The translations under genes and the position numbers were made by a program. Positions 15,398 to 24,617 of a stretch of DNA of 64,000 nt are shown one piece after another; position 1 is the stretch's first letter; each line of letters opens with the position of its first letter. The notes under the pieces were generated by a model. It was not told the origin of the DNA and ran no database searches. It saw nothing but the letters and a program-made list of their open reading frames with translations. The DNA is from Lujinxingia vulgaris (GTDB lineage: Bacteria; Myxococcota_A; Bradymonadia; Bradymonadales; Bradymonadaceae). Location: NCBI RefSeq assembly GCF_007997015.1, contig NZ_VOSM01000005.1, positions 1 to 64,000 on the forward strand. The letters are read 5' to 3'.

Positions 15398-17248
15398 ATG
15401 AGCTCCTCCGACAGCACCCAACGCCGTGAGCAGGCCTGCGCCCTGCTGCACGCGCTGGTCGATCCCCGACATCTCGAGCGCCCCGATCAGGGCGCCGCAC
15501 TTCGCCACCTGGCGATCGCGTCGCTGAACCTCACAGAGGAGCTCAGCGCCGAGGCTCTGGTGGAGGCCAGCGCGGCGCTGCCACTGGTTGCCCTTTACGA
15601 TCAGTGGGCCGGCGGGCATATCGGCCCGGCCGAGGTCGCCGACGCGTTGCAGCGGCAGGGGTTGTTGAGCGCGCTGGGCTCCGAGGCACTGCACCGTCGG
15701 CTGGAGCGCGCGCATCATCTGGCGGCGTCGACGCAGGTGCGCCGCGCCCCGCGCGCGCTCAACGACGACGCGACCGAGGACGATCCTCGCCGGCTGGCGC
15801 TGGAGCAGGCTGCTGAACACGATCGCCAACTCGGCGAGCTCGCCAGCCTGGAGCCGGTGCGCGCGCTGGACCGCCTCATTGAGAAGGCCGGGCTACTGGC
15901 CAGCGCGATGGCAAGCCCGGTCGCCGAGCTCAAGCGTCTGATGCCGCCCTGGGAGATCGATCGGAGCGCGGGGGGACTGCTGCTGCTCGATGACCTGGAG
16001 CGCGCCTCTGAGGATGACTGCCCGCCGGCGCTGGCCCAGCTCAAAGTCCGTTCGCGCGACTTTGAGAAGAGCCTGGCGCAGAACCTGGAGAGCCAGGGCC
16101 TGCTGGTGGCCGTACGCGCCGCCCTGGCCTTTGGCCCGCGCGCTGGCGAGGAGGCCCCCTCCCAGCGCGAACTTCGCCACTACCTGGCCGGCTTTACCCT
16201 CTTTGCCGAAGATCCCGCGCTGCTGGCGCTGACCCAGGCGCTGATGGAGACGCGCCACCGGATGCTTCTGCATCTTCAGGGGGCGCTGCCGCTGAGCGCG
16301 CTCAAGTCCTGGACGATGTATCTGCGCGGCGAGTGCGCCGAGCTTGGCGATTCGCGCGACATTCCGCTGCGCGAAGCCACCCATTATGCGCACTACTGCC
16401 TGCACCTGCTCAACCTCTGCGACCTGGCCCACACCCCGGGGCTGACGCTTCGCGACGCGCTGCGCCGCTCGCTGATGAGCCGCGAAGAAGAGCTGCGCGA
16501 GCTTGTGCTCCTGGGCCAACGCCAGGGCTTAAGCGATCAGGAAGCCGATCTGGGCCGTTTCGAACAGGCGCGCTGGCGGGCCGAAGGCCCGCGCGCTGCC
16601 CTGGCCGACCGCCTCGCCAGGCTCAGCGGCGCATGGATCCACGGCGAAGCCCCCGGCCCCCTCGGCGCAAGCCCGCGCCTGGACGACCCGGCGGTCGAAG
16701 AGGCCCGCAAAGCCCTGGACATCGCCGACGCCTCGGCCGATGCCCTGGCCAATATGGCGCGTGAGGTTCACCTGGTCGGCCACACGATCTTCCAGAACAT
16801 CGCGCTGGAAGAAGCCCTGCGACTGCTCGCCCTCTCGCTCGCCATGGCGCGCGACAACGGCCTTTTGCACCACGCTTCCCCCCGCATCGATCTTCGCCCT
16901 CTGACGCGCTGGCTCACCACACCGGGGCGCGCCCCGCACCACCGCGCCTTGCTGCGCACCCTCCTGCGAAGCGCCTCCCTCGACGAGCTCTTAAGCAACG
17001 AGGCCGGCACATTGCTGCCCGGGCTGCAGACCGAGCTTGATGAGGCTGACGCCACGCTGACGCTCTCGCTGGCCCTCGATCCGGGCCTCGACGCCCTGCT
17101 CACCCTGCTCGCCAGCACCCCCGACGACGATCCGCTTCACGACGCCCTCGCCGCACGGCTGCGACAGCTGAGTGTACAGGCCCCCACCGCCCCTCCCGCG
17201 CCTCAATACTCCGAGAGAAACACCACCGAGAGCGAGTTGTCCGGGTAA
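15398..17248 (+). CDS. Large helical protein of unknown function
   Basis: A 616-residue, Leu/Ala/Arg-rich, almost wholly alpha-helical protein with no signal peptide, membrane segment or recognised catalytic motif. Several helix pairs recur (LHALVDPRHLERPDQGAALRHLA near residue 18; TLTLSLALDPGLDALLTLLAS near residue 565), suggesting a repeat-type solenoid, but no repeat family is clear to me. GGAAGG just upstream of the ATG gives a good ribosome binding site. The promoter region contains the DnaA-box-like cluster and a GATGCGT-TTT-ACGCATC palindrome at 15336-15352. Its 3' end overlaps the convergent antiporter gene by 46 bases. Function cannot be assigned. Confidence 0.72.
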   Translation: MSSSDSTQRREQACALLHALVDPRHLERPDQGAALRHLAIASLNLTEELSAEALVEASAALPLVALYDQWAGGHIGPAEVADALQRQGLLSALGSEALHRRLERAHHLAASTQVRRAPRALNDDATEDDPRRLALEQAAEHDRQLGELASLEPVRALDRLIEKAGLLASAMASPVAELKRLMPPWEIDRSAGGLLLLDDLERASEDDCPPALAQLKVRSRDFEKSLAQNLESQGLLVAVRAALAFGPRAGEEAPSQRELRHYLAGFTLFAEDPALLALTQALMETRHRMLLHLQGALPLSALKSWTMYLRGECAELGDSRDIPLREATHYAHYCLHLLNLCDLAHTPGLTLRDALRRSLMSREEELRELVLLGQRQGLSDQEADLGRFEQARWRAEGPRAALADRLARLSGAWIHGEAPGPLGASPRLDDPAVEEARKALDIADASADALANMAREVHLVGHTIFQNIALEEALRLLALSLAMARDNGLLHHASPRIDLRPLTRWLTTPGRAPHHRALLRTLLRSASLDELLSNEAGTLLPGLQTELDEADATLTLSLALDPGLDALLTLLASTPDDDPLHDALAARLRQLSVQAPTAPPAPQYSERNTTESELSG

Positions 17249-19242
17249 CGCTCACTGAGCACCCGAGGCAGACGATCGAGCTCGGGAATCCAGGGCGCCG
17301 AGCGCGGCCGCGCGCTCAACGCGAAGATCATGGAGCCCCGATCCACCACCTCATCGAGCGTCTGCGCCAGCGTCGACCACGCCTCCACCGGCACGTACTT
17401 CGCCTCCATCTCCGGCTCCAGCGAATCGACGTAGTCGCGGTCATGCTCCAGGTGGCGCGCCTCACACACGACCATCAGCTCGGCGTCCAGCCTGGAGGCC
17501 AGCGTCTTAACCGAGTGCACCGCCTCAAAAAAGCCCGGTGAGCGCTCCGCAAAGGGCGGCACCGCCAGCACCACCCGCTCGGTGGTGGCCAGCGGCTCGT
17601 TGATGCGGTTCACAAAGAGCAGCTGGCGAGTCTCTTCGAGAAGTTGATCGAGCACGGTCCCAAAGATGCGCTCGCGGGTGGAAACATGCCCGCTCCAACC
17701 GATGAGCACCATGGAGATGCGCTCCTCGCGCGCCACGCGCGCGATCCCGTTGGCCACGTTCATCGCGATGCGCGTCAGCGGGCGCACCTGCACCTGGGCC
17801 TCGGCGCCTTTATCCACAAAATGATCGAGCATCTTGCGCTTGGCCTGCAGGCGATCTTCGGCATCCTGACCGTCGGTGACCACCATCAGCGGGAAGACCG
17901 GCTCGCGGCATTTTGGATCGCGCATATAGAGCGCCAGATCAAAAAGCTCATCGGAGGTCTTCGGGTTGGCCACCGGGACCAGCAGTCGCTCGCGCACCCG
18001 ATGCTGCTCCACCGGCTCGGCCTCAGCGCGATGCGCCATCTCCAGGCCGTACTTCTCCACCAGCGCCGGACCCAGGATGCAGGTCGCAAGGATCATGACG
18101 ACCACCGCGTTGACCAGCGTCCCGTCAAAGATCCCGGCCTCAAAACCGATCAGAGTCACCGCCAGGGTGGCCGCGGCCTGGGGCACGCTCAACCCGTAGA
18201 TCGTCCAGCCTTCCGCCCAGGTGTAGCCGAAGATCTGGCGCACGATCAGCGACGCGGTGAGCTTGCCGATGCTCACAAGCCCCACCAGCACCGCCGCCAA
18301 CTTCCAGAGTTCCAGGCTGCTGAAAAGCACCCTGAAGTCGATCAGCAGCCCCACCGAGATCAAAAAGAAGGGCACAAAGAGGGCCTCGCCATTAAAACGA
18401 ATGCGCGCCATCAACGTGCTCTGCTCCGGCACCAGCCGGTTGAGCGCAAGCCCCCCGATAAAGGCCCCGATAATCGGCGCCAGCCCCACCGCCTCGGCGA
18501 GCCAGGCGGTGATAAAAAGCACCGTCATCAAAAACCCGAACTCCATCTCCGGGCTGTTGCGCACCGTGCGGAAAAACGCATACCCCAGTCGAGGTAGACC
18601 CAAGAGCACCGCCGCCGCATACGCCGCCACCGCCCCGCCAAAGAGCGCCCAGTCGATCGCGGCCACATCTCCGCTCAACGACGCCATCACGATCGCCAGA
18701 ATCGCCAGCGAGAGCGTATCGGTGACAAGCGTGCCCCCCAGAGTCATCGTCACCGCGGTGTTCTTCATCAGCCCCAACCGCGCCACGATCGGATAGGCGA
18801 TCAGCGTGTGCGAGCCGATGATCGACCCCAGCAAGAGCGAGGCCTCCATCGAATAATCCAGCACGTTGAGCGCCACCCACAGGGTGAGCAGCTGCGGGAT
18901 GAAGAACGAGATCAGCCCGAAGACCACACTGCGACCTTTGAGCGTATTAAAACGCCCCAGATCCAGCGAGAGCCCCGCCTGAAACATCAAATAGAGCAGA
19001 CCAACCGTGCCGAGCAGCACGATCGTCGCGTCGCGCTCCAGCAGGTTCAGGGCCGAGGGGCCCGCCAGCGCGCCCCCCAGGATCAAGCCGACCATCCCCG
19101 GGATCTTGAAACGCGTGACCACTTGCGGCGCTAAAAATATCAGCGCCATCAACGTCGCGAAGATCAAGACCGGGTTCGTGAATGGAAAAGTTACGCTGGG
19201 TCCAAATTCCAAAAACACCTCAAAGACGCACCGCTCGGCCAC
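17203..19242 (-). CDS. CPA2-family cation:proton antiporter with C-terminal USP-like domain
   Basis: A monovalent cation (Na+ or K+)/H+ antiporter of the CPA2 (KefB/NapA-like) family. The N-terminal ~400 residues contain about 12-13 hydrophobic helices, with typical segments GMVGLILGGALAGPSAL, MFQAGLSLDL and FLISVGLLIDFR. The C-terminal ~230 residues are soluble and resemble tandem universal-stress-protein-like domains (VLIGWSGH near residue 520), probably a nucleotide-sensing regulatory module. The encoded start at 19242 is GTG with a poor ribosome binding site, so the true start may be an internal one a few codons downstream. It is divergent from the SDR gene and converges with a 46-base overlap on the 15398 gene. 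Ion specificity unknown. Confidence 0.88.
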   Translation of the reverse strand: MAERCVFEVFLEFGPSVTFPFTNPVLIFATLMALIFLAPQVVTRFKIPGMVGLILGGALAGPSALNLLERDATIVLLGTVGLLYLMFQAGLSLDLGRFNTLKGRSVVFGLISFFIPQLLTLWVALNVLDYSMEASLLLGSIIGSHTLIAYPIVARLGLMKNTAVTMTLGGTLVTDTLSLAILAIVMASLSGDVAAIDWALFGGAVAAYAAAVLLGLPRLGYAFFRTVRNSPEMEFGFLMTVLFITAWLAEAVGLAPIIGAFIGGLALNRLVPEQSTLMARIRFNGEALFVPFFLISVGLLIDFRVLFSSLELWKLAAVLVGLVSIGKLTASLIVRQIFGYTWAEGWTIYGLSVPQAAATLAVTLIGFEAGIFDGTLVNAVVVMILATCILGPALVEKYGLEMAHRAEAEPVEQHRVRERLLVPVANPKTSDELFDLALYMRDPKCREPVFPLMVVTDGQDAEDRLQAKRKMLDHFVDKGAEAQVQVRPLTRIAMNVANGIARVAREERISMVLIGWSGHVSTRERIFGTVLDQLLEETRQLLFVNRINEPLATTERVVLAVPPFAERSPGFFEAVHSVKTLASRLDAELMVVCEARHLEHDRDYVDSLEPEMEAKYVPVEAWSTLAQTLDEVVDRGSMIFALSARPRSAPWIPELDRLPRVLSERYPDNSLSVVFLSEY

Positions 19243-19427
19243 CTTCCATCGGTCGGCCAGCCGTCAGTTCTCATCACTTAACGCGCGGGTTGTACCGCAT
19301 TTTTGCGCTTTTTCGCCACCTTCACCGGGCGCAGAGCCTGAGCGCGCGCGGTTCGACAACCCACAAACTCGCCATTACACTCCCGCGACCTGCCGGGATG
19401 CCCCCGTTTTTTTTATGAGGATCGACC

Positions 19428-20192
19428 ATGAACATCGCCATCATCACTGGAGCCTCCGCCGGCATGGGCCGCCACTTCGCCCTGCAGTTCGACGGCCGCG
19501 CCGACATCGACGAGATCTGGCTTGTCGCCCGCCGCAAGGAGCGCCTCGAAGCGCTGGCCGGTGAGCTGAAGCAGACCCGCGGCCGCGTCTTCGCGGTGGA
19601 TTTATGCGATGAAGACGCCCTCAACGCCTTCTTCGCCACCCTGGACGAAGAGGCGCCCAGCATCACCTGGCTTATTAACAACGCCGGCTTTGGCAAGATC
19701 GGCCGCTTCGACCAGGTTCCCGTTTCGACCAACCTGCAGATGATCGATCTGAACATCCGCGCGCTCACCGAGATCACCCAGCGCGCGCTCCCCTTCTGCA
19801 AAAAAGGCTCACACATCGTGCAGGTGGCCTCCTCGGCGGGCTTTTTGCCGATCACCAACTTCGCCGTCTACGCCGCCTCCAAGGCTTTTGTGGTCAACTT
19901 CTCCAACGCGCTCTCCCGCGAGCTTAAGCCGCGGGGCATCGGCGTGACCGCGGTCTGCCCGGGCCCGGTGCAGACGGAGTTTTTCAACGTGGCAGCAAGC
20001 CACGGCGGCACCAAAGCCGGCCCCGATGGCGTGATGGCCGACCCGGAGCACGTAGTGGCCCGCGCCATCAAAGATGCCGAGCGACACCACCTCAACTCCG
20101 TCTACGGCCTGAGCATCAAAGCCTTCATTTTGCTCACCCGCTTTCTGCCGCGTCAGCTGGCCATTCGCGCCACCGAGCGCATCTACGGTTGA
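19428..20192 (+). CDS. Short-chain dehydrogenase/reductase
   Basis: An NAD(P)-dependent oxidoreductase of the classical SDR family (254 residues, usual length). TGASAGMG (residues 8-15) is the Rossmann cofactor loop. INNAGFG near residue 84 stabilises the fold, Ser near residue 131 (VASSAG) and YAASK near residue 145 form the catalytic Ser-Tyr-Lys set. The C-terminal hydrophobic stretch is typical of the DltE/YqjQ-like SDR subgroup. A good Shine-Dalgarno (GAGGA) precedes the ATG. Nothing in the neighbourhood indicates a substrate. Confidence 0.9.
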   Translation: MNIAIITGASAGMGRHFALQFDGRADIDEIWLVARRKERLEALAGELKQTRGRVFAVDLCDEDALNAFFATLDEEAPSITWLINNAGFGKIGRFDQVPVSTNLQMIDLNIRALTEITQRALPFCKKGSHIVQVASSAGFLPITNFAVYAASKAFVVNFSNALSRELKPRGIGVTAVCPGPVQTEFFNVAASHGGTKAGPDGVMADPEHVVARAIKDAERHHLNSVYGLSIKAFILLTRFLPRQLAIRATERIYG

Positions 20193-20295
20193 AATGCACT
20201 GGCGCGCTTCGCCGTTTTGCCCACCGGCTCTTTCGCGTTCGTAGATCCGATAGCTCGATAGACGACGCAAACTCCTCTGCTACAACAGGTCGCCT

Positions 20296-21588
20296 GTGAA
20301 ACGCCCAAAACTCGTCACGGACGTCTCCCAGTGGGGACTGATGCGCTGGCCGGCGCGCACCCGCGCCCGCCTGGTCATCTCCTCGCTGATCTTCATTGTG
20401 CTGGCGACCGCCTGCGCCTACTTCAGCGCGGACTACATTCTCAACACCAGCTCCTCGGTGATGTTCAACCTCGTGCTCATCACCGCGAACCTCTTTTTGT
20501 TGCTCGTCACCGCCTTCTTGCAGGCCGCGCTCATTGGCGAGTTTTTCTTCTCACCGGGGTGGCGCCAGCGCGTGCTGCTTGGCGAAACACCACCCGCCAA
20601 AAGTGAGCTCGGCGACGAGCTGCTCGCCGTCAACGACCACAACGCGGAGTTCATCGCGATCATCGCCATCGCGCTCCTCGTCAACGGCTTTGCCATCAAC
20701 CAGCTCATCGGGGGCTTTTTTGACGCCTACCACAATGAGGCGTTTTTCCAGGTGCGCATGCGCTCGGACAATCCCGAGGAACGCCTGGCCTCGCTGACGA
20801 TGTTGGCCGACCCGCTCAACAACCAGATCTGGGAGCGCCCGGCGCTTCGTCAGATGATCGTCGATGGGCTCGACGACCCCGACGCCCGCGTGCGTCGGCG
20901 CGCGGCCTGGACCGCCGGCGCCCTGCTGGTACGCATCGCCGATGAGAAACTCTTAGCCCTGGCCACCGACGACCCCGACCTTGAGACCCGCGCTCAGGCC
21001 GCCCACGCCCTGGGCAAACTTCCCCCCGCCGAAGAACATCGCCTGACCCTCGAAGGGCTCATCGCCGCAGACCAACCTGCCGAGGTTCGCCTGGGCGCCT
21101 TCCGCGGCCTGGCAGCCATGGCCGACGCCTACGCCGTGCCCGCCCTCCTCAATGAGATCGACGATCCCGATGAGACCGTCGCCGCCTACGCCTACTGGGC
21201 GCTCGCGCGCATCGGCTCCTCCGAGGCTCGCGACGAGGTCAAATCCCGCGTCGACACCCTCCCCCACGGTCCTCGCCGCTGCGCAGCGCTGGAGGCCTTT
21301 AAGATGGTCTCGACCAAAGACGACACCATCTCCGCACGGCGCCACTTCCAGCGTGTCGACCCCGAGCTCTACTGCGAGCCGCTGACCTTTGAGGAGCCCG
21401 ACGAAAATATCCACCACGTCGTCTGGGGCGAGTCGGTGAGGCTGAAGTGGTTGAAGGTCGTGGGCAACACCGATCCCTTCTCGCATGAGGACTGGATGGT
21501 GCGCCTGGTCAACGACCCTGAAGAAGATGTACGCACCCGCGACGTCGCTGATGAAATCTTACGACAGATGCGCCGCGTTCAGCGTTGA
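20296..21588 (+). CDS. Membrane-anchored HEAT-repeat protein
   Basis: A 430-residue protein with three or four hydrophobic helices in the first 150 residues (about 27-47, 56-80 and 115-137). A soluble domain of HEAT/PBS-lyase-type repeats follows at residues ~155-340, with A-x-x-A-L-G/A-I and D-P-D-x-x-V-R patterns (DPDARVRRRAAWTAGAL, DPDLETRAQAAHALGKL, DPDETVAAYAYWALARIG). HEAT repeats are protein-interaction scaffolds, so this probably recruits a cytoplasmic partner to the membrane. The start is GTG at 20296 with a short AGGT box. It lies 90 bases before the acidic GYF-like gene. Confidence 0.78.
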   Translation: MKRPKLVTDVSQWGLMRWPARTRARLVISSLIFIVLATACAYFSADYILNTSSSVMFNLVLITANLFLLLVTAFLQAALIGEFFFSPGWRQRVLLGETPPAKSELGDELLAVNDHNAEFIAIIAIALLVNGFAINQLIGGFFDAYHNEAFFQVRMRSDNPEERLASLTMLADPLNNQIWERPALRQMIVDGLDDPDARVRRRAAWTAGALLVRIADEKLLALATDDPDLETRAQAAHALGKLPPAEEHRLTLEGLIAADQPAEVRLGAFRGLAAMADAYAVPALLNEIDDPDETVAAYAYWALARIGSSEARDEVKSRVDTLPHGPRRCAALEAFKMVSTKDDTISARRHFQRVDPELYCEPLTFEEPDENIHHVVWGESVRLKWLKVVGNTDPFSHEDWMVRLVNDPEEDVRTRDVADEILRQMRRVQR

Positions 21589-21678
21589 TGCCGGTTGAGT
21601 TTAGCGCCCGCCCGCACTAAGCTCCGCTCCACTGAACTTTTTGCCACACGACTTACCGGACCCTCCGCCGACGCTTGA

Positions 21679-23268
21679 ATGTTCCGCATCAAGACTGACA
21701 TCCGTCACTACAAATGTGACTCCCGGGAGAAGGTCGAGAAGCTCATCCGAAACTGGGTGATTCGTCCGGCCGATCTTTTGCTCGATCCGAGCTCGGAGAG
21801 CTGGGCGCCCATTGGCGATCACCCCAGCTTCGCGCCGCTCTTCTCCACCCTGGAGGAGGCCCACCAGAACACCCCGGACACCGTCGTCACCACCCGCCAG
21901 AGCACCGAGCCCTCGGCCAACGACGCCTCGCCGCCGCCGGCGATCAACCGCCCCGAGCGCGACGAGATGCCCACCCCGGCGCTCGGTGTGCTGCGCCCCG
22001 CCCGCAGCGCACGCAAGGCCCCACCCGCCCCCACGCCCGACCCCGACGACTTCCCCGCCCCCCCCGAGCCCCCCGAGGGCGTGGTCGACCCGGTGCGCGA
22101 CTCCGGCGAAATCACCATGATGACCGAGCGCACCCTGGAGCTGCTCTCGGCCGACGACGACTCCGCCCCCACCAAAGGCGACACCGACAGCGCCGACAGT
22201 GCTTCCGATGAGGACGCCGAGGCCTCATCCCCGGAAGATTCCTCCCCCGACGAAGCGTCCCCCGAGGATGCGACCGCCGACATCCCCCTTCGCCGCCTCG
22301 GCCGCCACGATCTTCCCGAAGATCTTTTTGCCACCGCCGAGCTCTCCAAACCCGAGCTCGACGAAGCCCCCCGCATCGACGAGCTGGCCGAGCTCGACGC
22401 CCCGCCGGCCGCCGACGACGACACCGCCGGCCCCGACGAAGTCACCGCCCTGCGCGAACTTCCTCCCCTCTCCGACGACAACGACGACGAAAACGAAGAC
22501 ACCTCCCTCGACGAGACCTCCGAAACGCGCGCCCGCTGGAACATCTCCCTGAACTCGCCCCCGGAGGACGATCAGGACGAGGACGACCTCGACGAAGATT
22601 CCGAATCCGACGGCGACCTCGACGAAGACTCTGCGTCCGAAGACGAGCACGACCTCCACGAAGATTCCGAATCCGATGACGAGCACGATCTCGACGAAGA
22701 TTCCGAGTCCGACGACGAGCACGACCTCGACGAAGATTCCGAGCACGACGACGACCTCGACGAGGATTCTGAGCCCGAAGACGAGCACGACCCCGACGAA
22801 AAACTCATCGTCGCCCAGGCCATCGGCCCCGATCTCGAGCTCGATGAAGACGCCCTCGACCAGGCCATCGACGATCTGGAAGGCGCCGCCACCGCCGCCC
22901 GCGAGCGCGCCGACGATGAGGACGACGAGGCCGAGCTCGAAGAAGTCCCCGTCGAGAAGGCCAAACGCCGCCAGAACCTCGACTTCGTCTCGTCGGGCTA
23001 CGCCATGGAGCTGCCGATTACGATCGGGCCCTCTGAGGAGCTTCTTGAGGCGGGCATCGTGCGCTCCACCCTCTCCGAGGCCCAGCGCGACCGCCGCCTG
23101 CCTCGGCCCGCCCCCAAAAAGAGCGGCTACCGCATCACGCATACCTTCGATCTTTCCCCGCCCCCTCCCAGCACATCACCGCTGGCACAGGTCCCGGGCG
23201 GCGCACGCACGCTGATCGCTGCAGCCCTGGTGATCGTCATCATCGCCTTGCTCGTCGCGATCCTCTGA
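21679..23268 (+). CDS. GYF-like, acidic repeat, tail-anchored protein
   Basis: A 529-residue protein. Residues ~8-55 (CDSREKVEKLIRNWVI...ESWAPIGDHPSFAPLF) resemble the GYF_2-type domain common in Myxococcota, which binds proline-rich or other partners. A very long acidic, Pro/Asp/Glu-rich region follows, ending in six tandem DLDEDSESDDEH-like units (residues ~303-374). Residues ~420-500 are more ordered. A single hydrophobic helix at the very C-terminus (LIAAALVIVIIALLVAIL) makes it a tail-anchored membrane protein with the GYF domain in the cytoplasm. I infer a scaffold or signalling adaptor role; nothing confirms it. Confidence 0.74.
   Translation: MFRIKTDIRHYKCDSREKVEKLIRNWVIRPADLLLDPSSESWAPIGDHPSFAPLFSTLEEAHQNTPDTVVTTRQSTEPSANDASPPPAINRPERDEMPTPALGVLRPARSARKAPPAPTPDPDDFPAPPEPPEGVVDPVRDSGEITMMTERTLELLSADDDSAPTKGDTDSADSASDEDAEASSPEDSSPDEASPEDATADIPLRRLGRHDLPEDLFATAELSKPELDEAPRIDELAELDAPPAADDDTAGPDEVTALRELPPLSDDNDDENEDTSLDETSETRARWNISLNSPPEDDQDEDDLDEDSESDGDLDEDSASEDEHDLHEDSESDDEHDLDEDSESDDEHDLDEDSEHDDDLDEDSEPEDEHDPDEKLIVAQAIGPDLELDEDALDQAIDDLEGAATAARERADDEDDEAELEEVPVEKAKRRQNLDFVSSGYAMELPITIGPSEELLEAGIVRSTLSEAQRDRRLPRPAPKKSGYRITHTFDLSPPPPSTSPLAQVPGGARTLIAAALVIVIIALLVAIL
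22585..22800 (+). repeat. In-frame 30-36-nt tandem repeat encoding DLDEDSE units
   Basis: Six units, each beginning GACCTCGACGAAGAYTC or a near variant, vary between 30 and 36 bases, so length changes would stay in frame. They lie inside the acidic GYF-like gene. Confidence 0.75.
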
Positions 23269-23289
23269 ACACTCCCCCCTTCCGCAGTC

Positions 23290-23865
23290 TTAAGGCCGCG
23301 AGAGCCAGGGCGACCCCTCCACGATGTAGCGCCAGGGCCAGCGCGCCGCCTCCCCGCAGCGCTCCGGGTTGAGCCCCACCCGCACGCGCCGCCCCACCTC
23401 CTCCTCGGCTACCGGCGCCCCCTTACGCACGACGATCCCCTGGCCCACCCAGGCCCCGCTGAAGCGCTCGTCGATCCCCATCTCTTTGCACAAAAGCGCC
23501 GGCCCGCTCAGCCGCCGCTTCTCCCGCACCCGCGACTCAAAGCCGCAGAGAGGCTCGGCCGCCCGCACTAAAATCGCGCCCGGCCCCACCCGACTCGGCG
23601 CGCGCAGGTTCAGACAGCGGTGCATCCCGTAGATGCGATACACATACACGCGCCCCGGCTCGGCAAACATCGGCCAGGTGCGCGCCGTCGGCACCCCGCT
23701 GCGCGCGTGGCTGGCCGCATCGTTGGCCCCCTCGTAGACCTCCACCTCCACGATGCGCGCGCCCCGCGCTCCCACCCACACCTCACGGCCGAGAAGATCG
23801 CGCGCCACCTCGTGAATCTCGCGCGCAAAAAACGCGCGCCCCACCGCCTCACCCTGCACCCTCAA
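23290..23865 (-). CDS. DNA-3-methyladenine glycosylase (AAG/MPG family)
   Basis: Excises alkylated and deaminated purines in base excision repair; monofunctional AAG fold, cytoplasmic. 191 residues is normal. Visible family motifs: ARDLLG near residue 21, EVEVYEG with the catalytic Glu near residue 42, HARSG near residue 53 and YVYRIYGMHRCLN near residue 77. The usual T-x-R-N after HARSG reads TART here, a small departure. The start is TTG at 23865 behind GGGAGGGAGG, or GTG two codons later. The upstream PNPOx-like gene ends 15 bases before, so the two are probably one transcript. Confidence 0.9.
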   Translation of the reverse strand: MRVQGEAVGRAFFAREIHEVARDLLGREVWVGARGARIVEVEVYEGANDAASHARSGVPTARTWPMFAEPGRVYVYRIYGMHRCLNLRAPSRVGPGAILVRAAEPLCGFESRVREKRRLSGPALLCKEMGIDERFSGAWVGQGIVVRKGAPVAEEEVGRRVRVGLNPERCGEAARWPWRYIVEGSPWLSRP

Positions 23866-23880
23866 CGCCTCCCTCCCGAC

Positions 23881-24495
23881 TCAGGGCACCAGCCACTCGC
23901 CAACAAAGGCGTCGCCCTGGCGCTTAAACCCGGCGCGGTACTCCCCCTCCGGATGTACGTGCTGCCATAAGATGGCGTCGATCTCGGTGCGCACCACCGC
24001 GAAGTTGGCCCTGGCCTCGGCCTCGCTCACCTCTTCAAAATCCTGGGCGGAGCTCGGTGCCTCGGCGTGTTCGGAGGGGGGAGGCTTTTTGAAGTAGAAT
24101 ACGAGCTCGTCGAGCGATTCTTCGGCCCACATGCGGTCGGCCAGCGCGTCATCGGTATGAATCGTGGTGCGCCCGATGAACTGAAACTGCTGGTGAAGCT
24201 CCCGGTCGTAACACACCCAGACGGTGCGCGGCTCGGCACGCAAATCTTGCACCTTCCCGGAGCGGCGGTCGGTGTGGCAGAGCAGCGCCTGCCCCGGCTC
24301 CACATCTCTCAAGATCACGGTGCGCGCCCCGGGCGCCCCATCCTGGCGTGTGGTCACAAAGATCGGCGTGGCCATCGCGTTATCCCGTCGGTGCGCGCCA
24401 CGCTCGGCGTAAGCCCACAGATGCTCCAGCACCTCCTCCAGGCTCTCCAGCCGGGGCATCGGCTCGACCATCAGCTCATCTTCGAGATCCTTCAT
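23881..24495 (-). CDS. Pyridoxamine 5'-phosphate oxidase-like FMN-binding protein
   Basis: A split-barrel flavin-binding protein of the PNPOx-like superfamily. Visible features: TTRQDGAPGARTVILRDVE (residues ~48-66), CHTDRRSGKVQDLRAEPR near residue 76 and VWVCYDRELHQQFQFIGRT near residue 92, which follow the order of the pyridox-oxidase beta-barrel. The C-terminal PNPOx dimerisation arm found in true PdxH enzymes is not obvious, so I call it PNPOx-like rather than PdxH. The ATG at 24495 is chosen because GAGGGAG precedes it at good spacing; the frame could start 7 codons earlier. Likely co-transcribed with the glycosylase downstream. Confidence 0.82.
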   Translation of the reverse strand: MKDLEDELMVEPMPRLESLEEVLEHLWAYAERGAHRRDNAMATPIFVTTRQDGAPGARTVILRDVEPGQALLCHTDRRSGKVQDLRAEPRTVWVCYDRELHQQFQFIGRTTIHTDDALADRMWAEESLDELVFYFKKPPPSEHAEAPSSAQDFEEVSEAEARANFAVVRTEIDAILWQHVHPEGEYRAGFKRQGDAFVGEWLVP

Positions 24496-24617
24496 GCGCT
24501 CTCCCTCGCTCACCATCGCTTAAGTCCAGTCTCACTCGCCAACCTAACCTACGCGCGCAAGCCGCACAGGACAAAGCCCTCCGACACACACGCGCGCTCT
24601 GCATCCCCCCAATCCTC

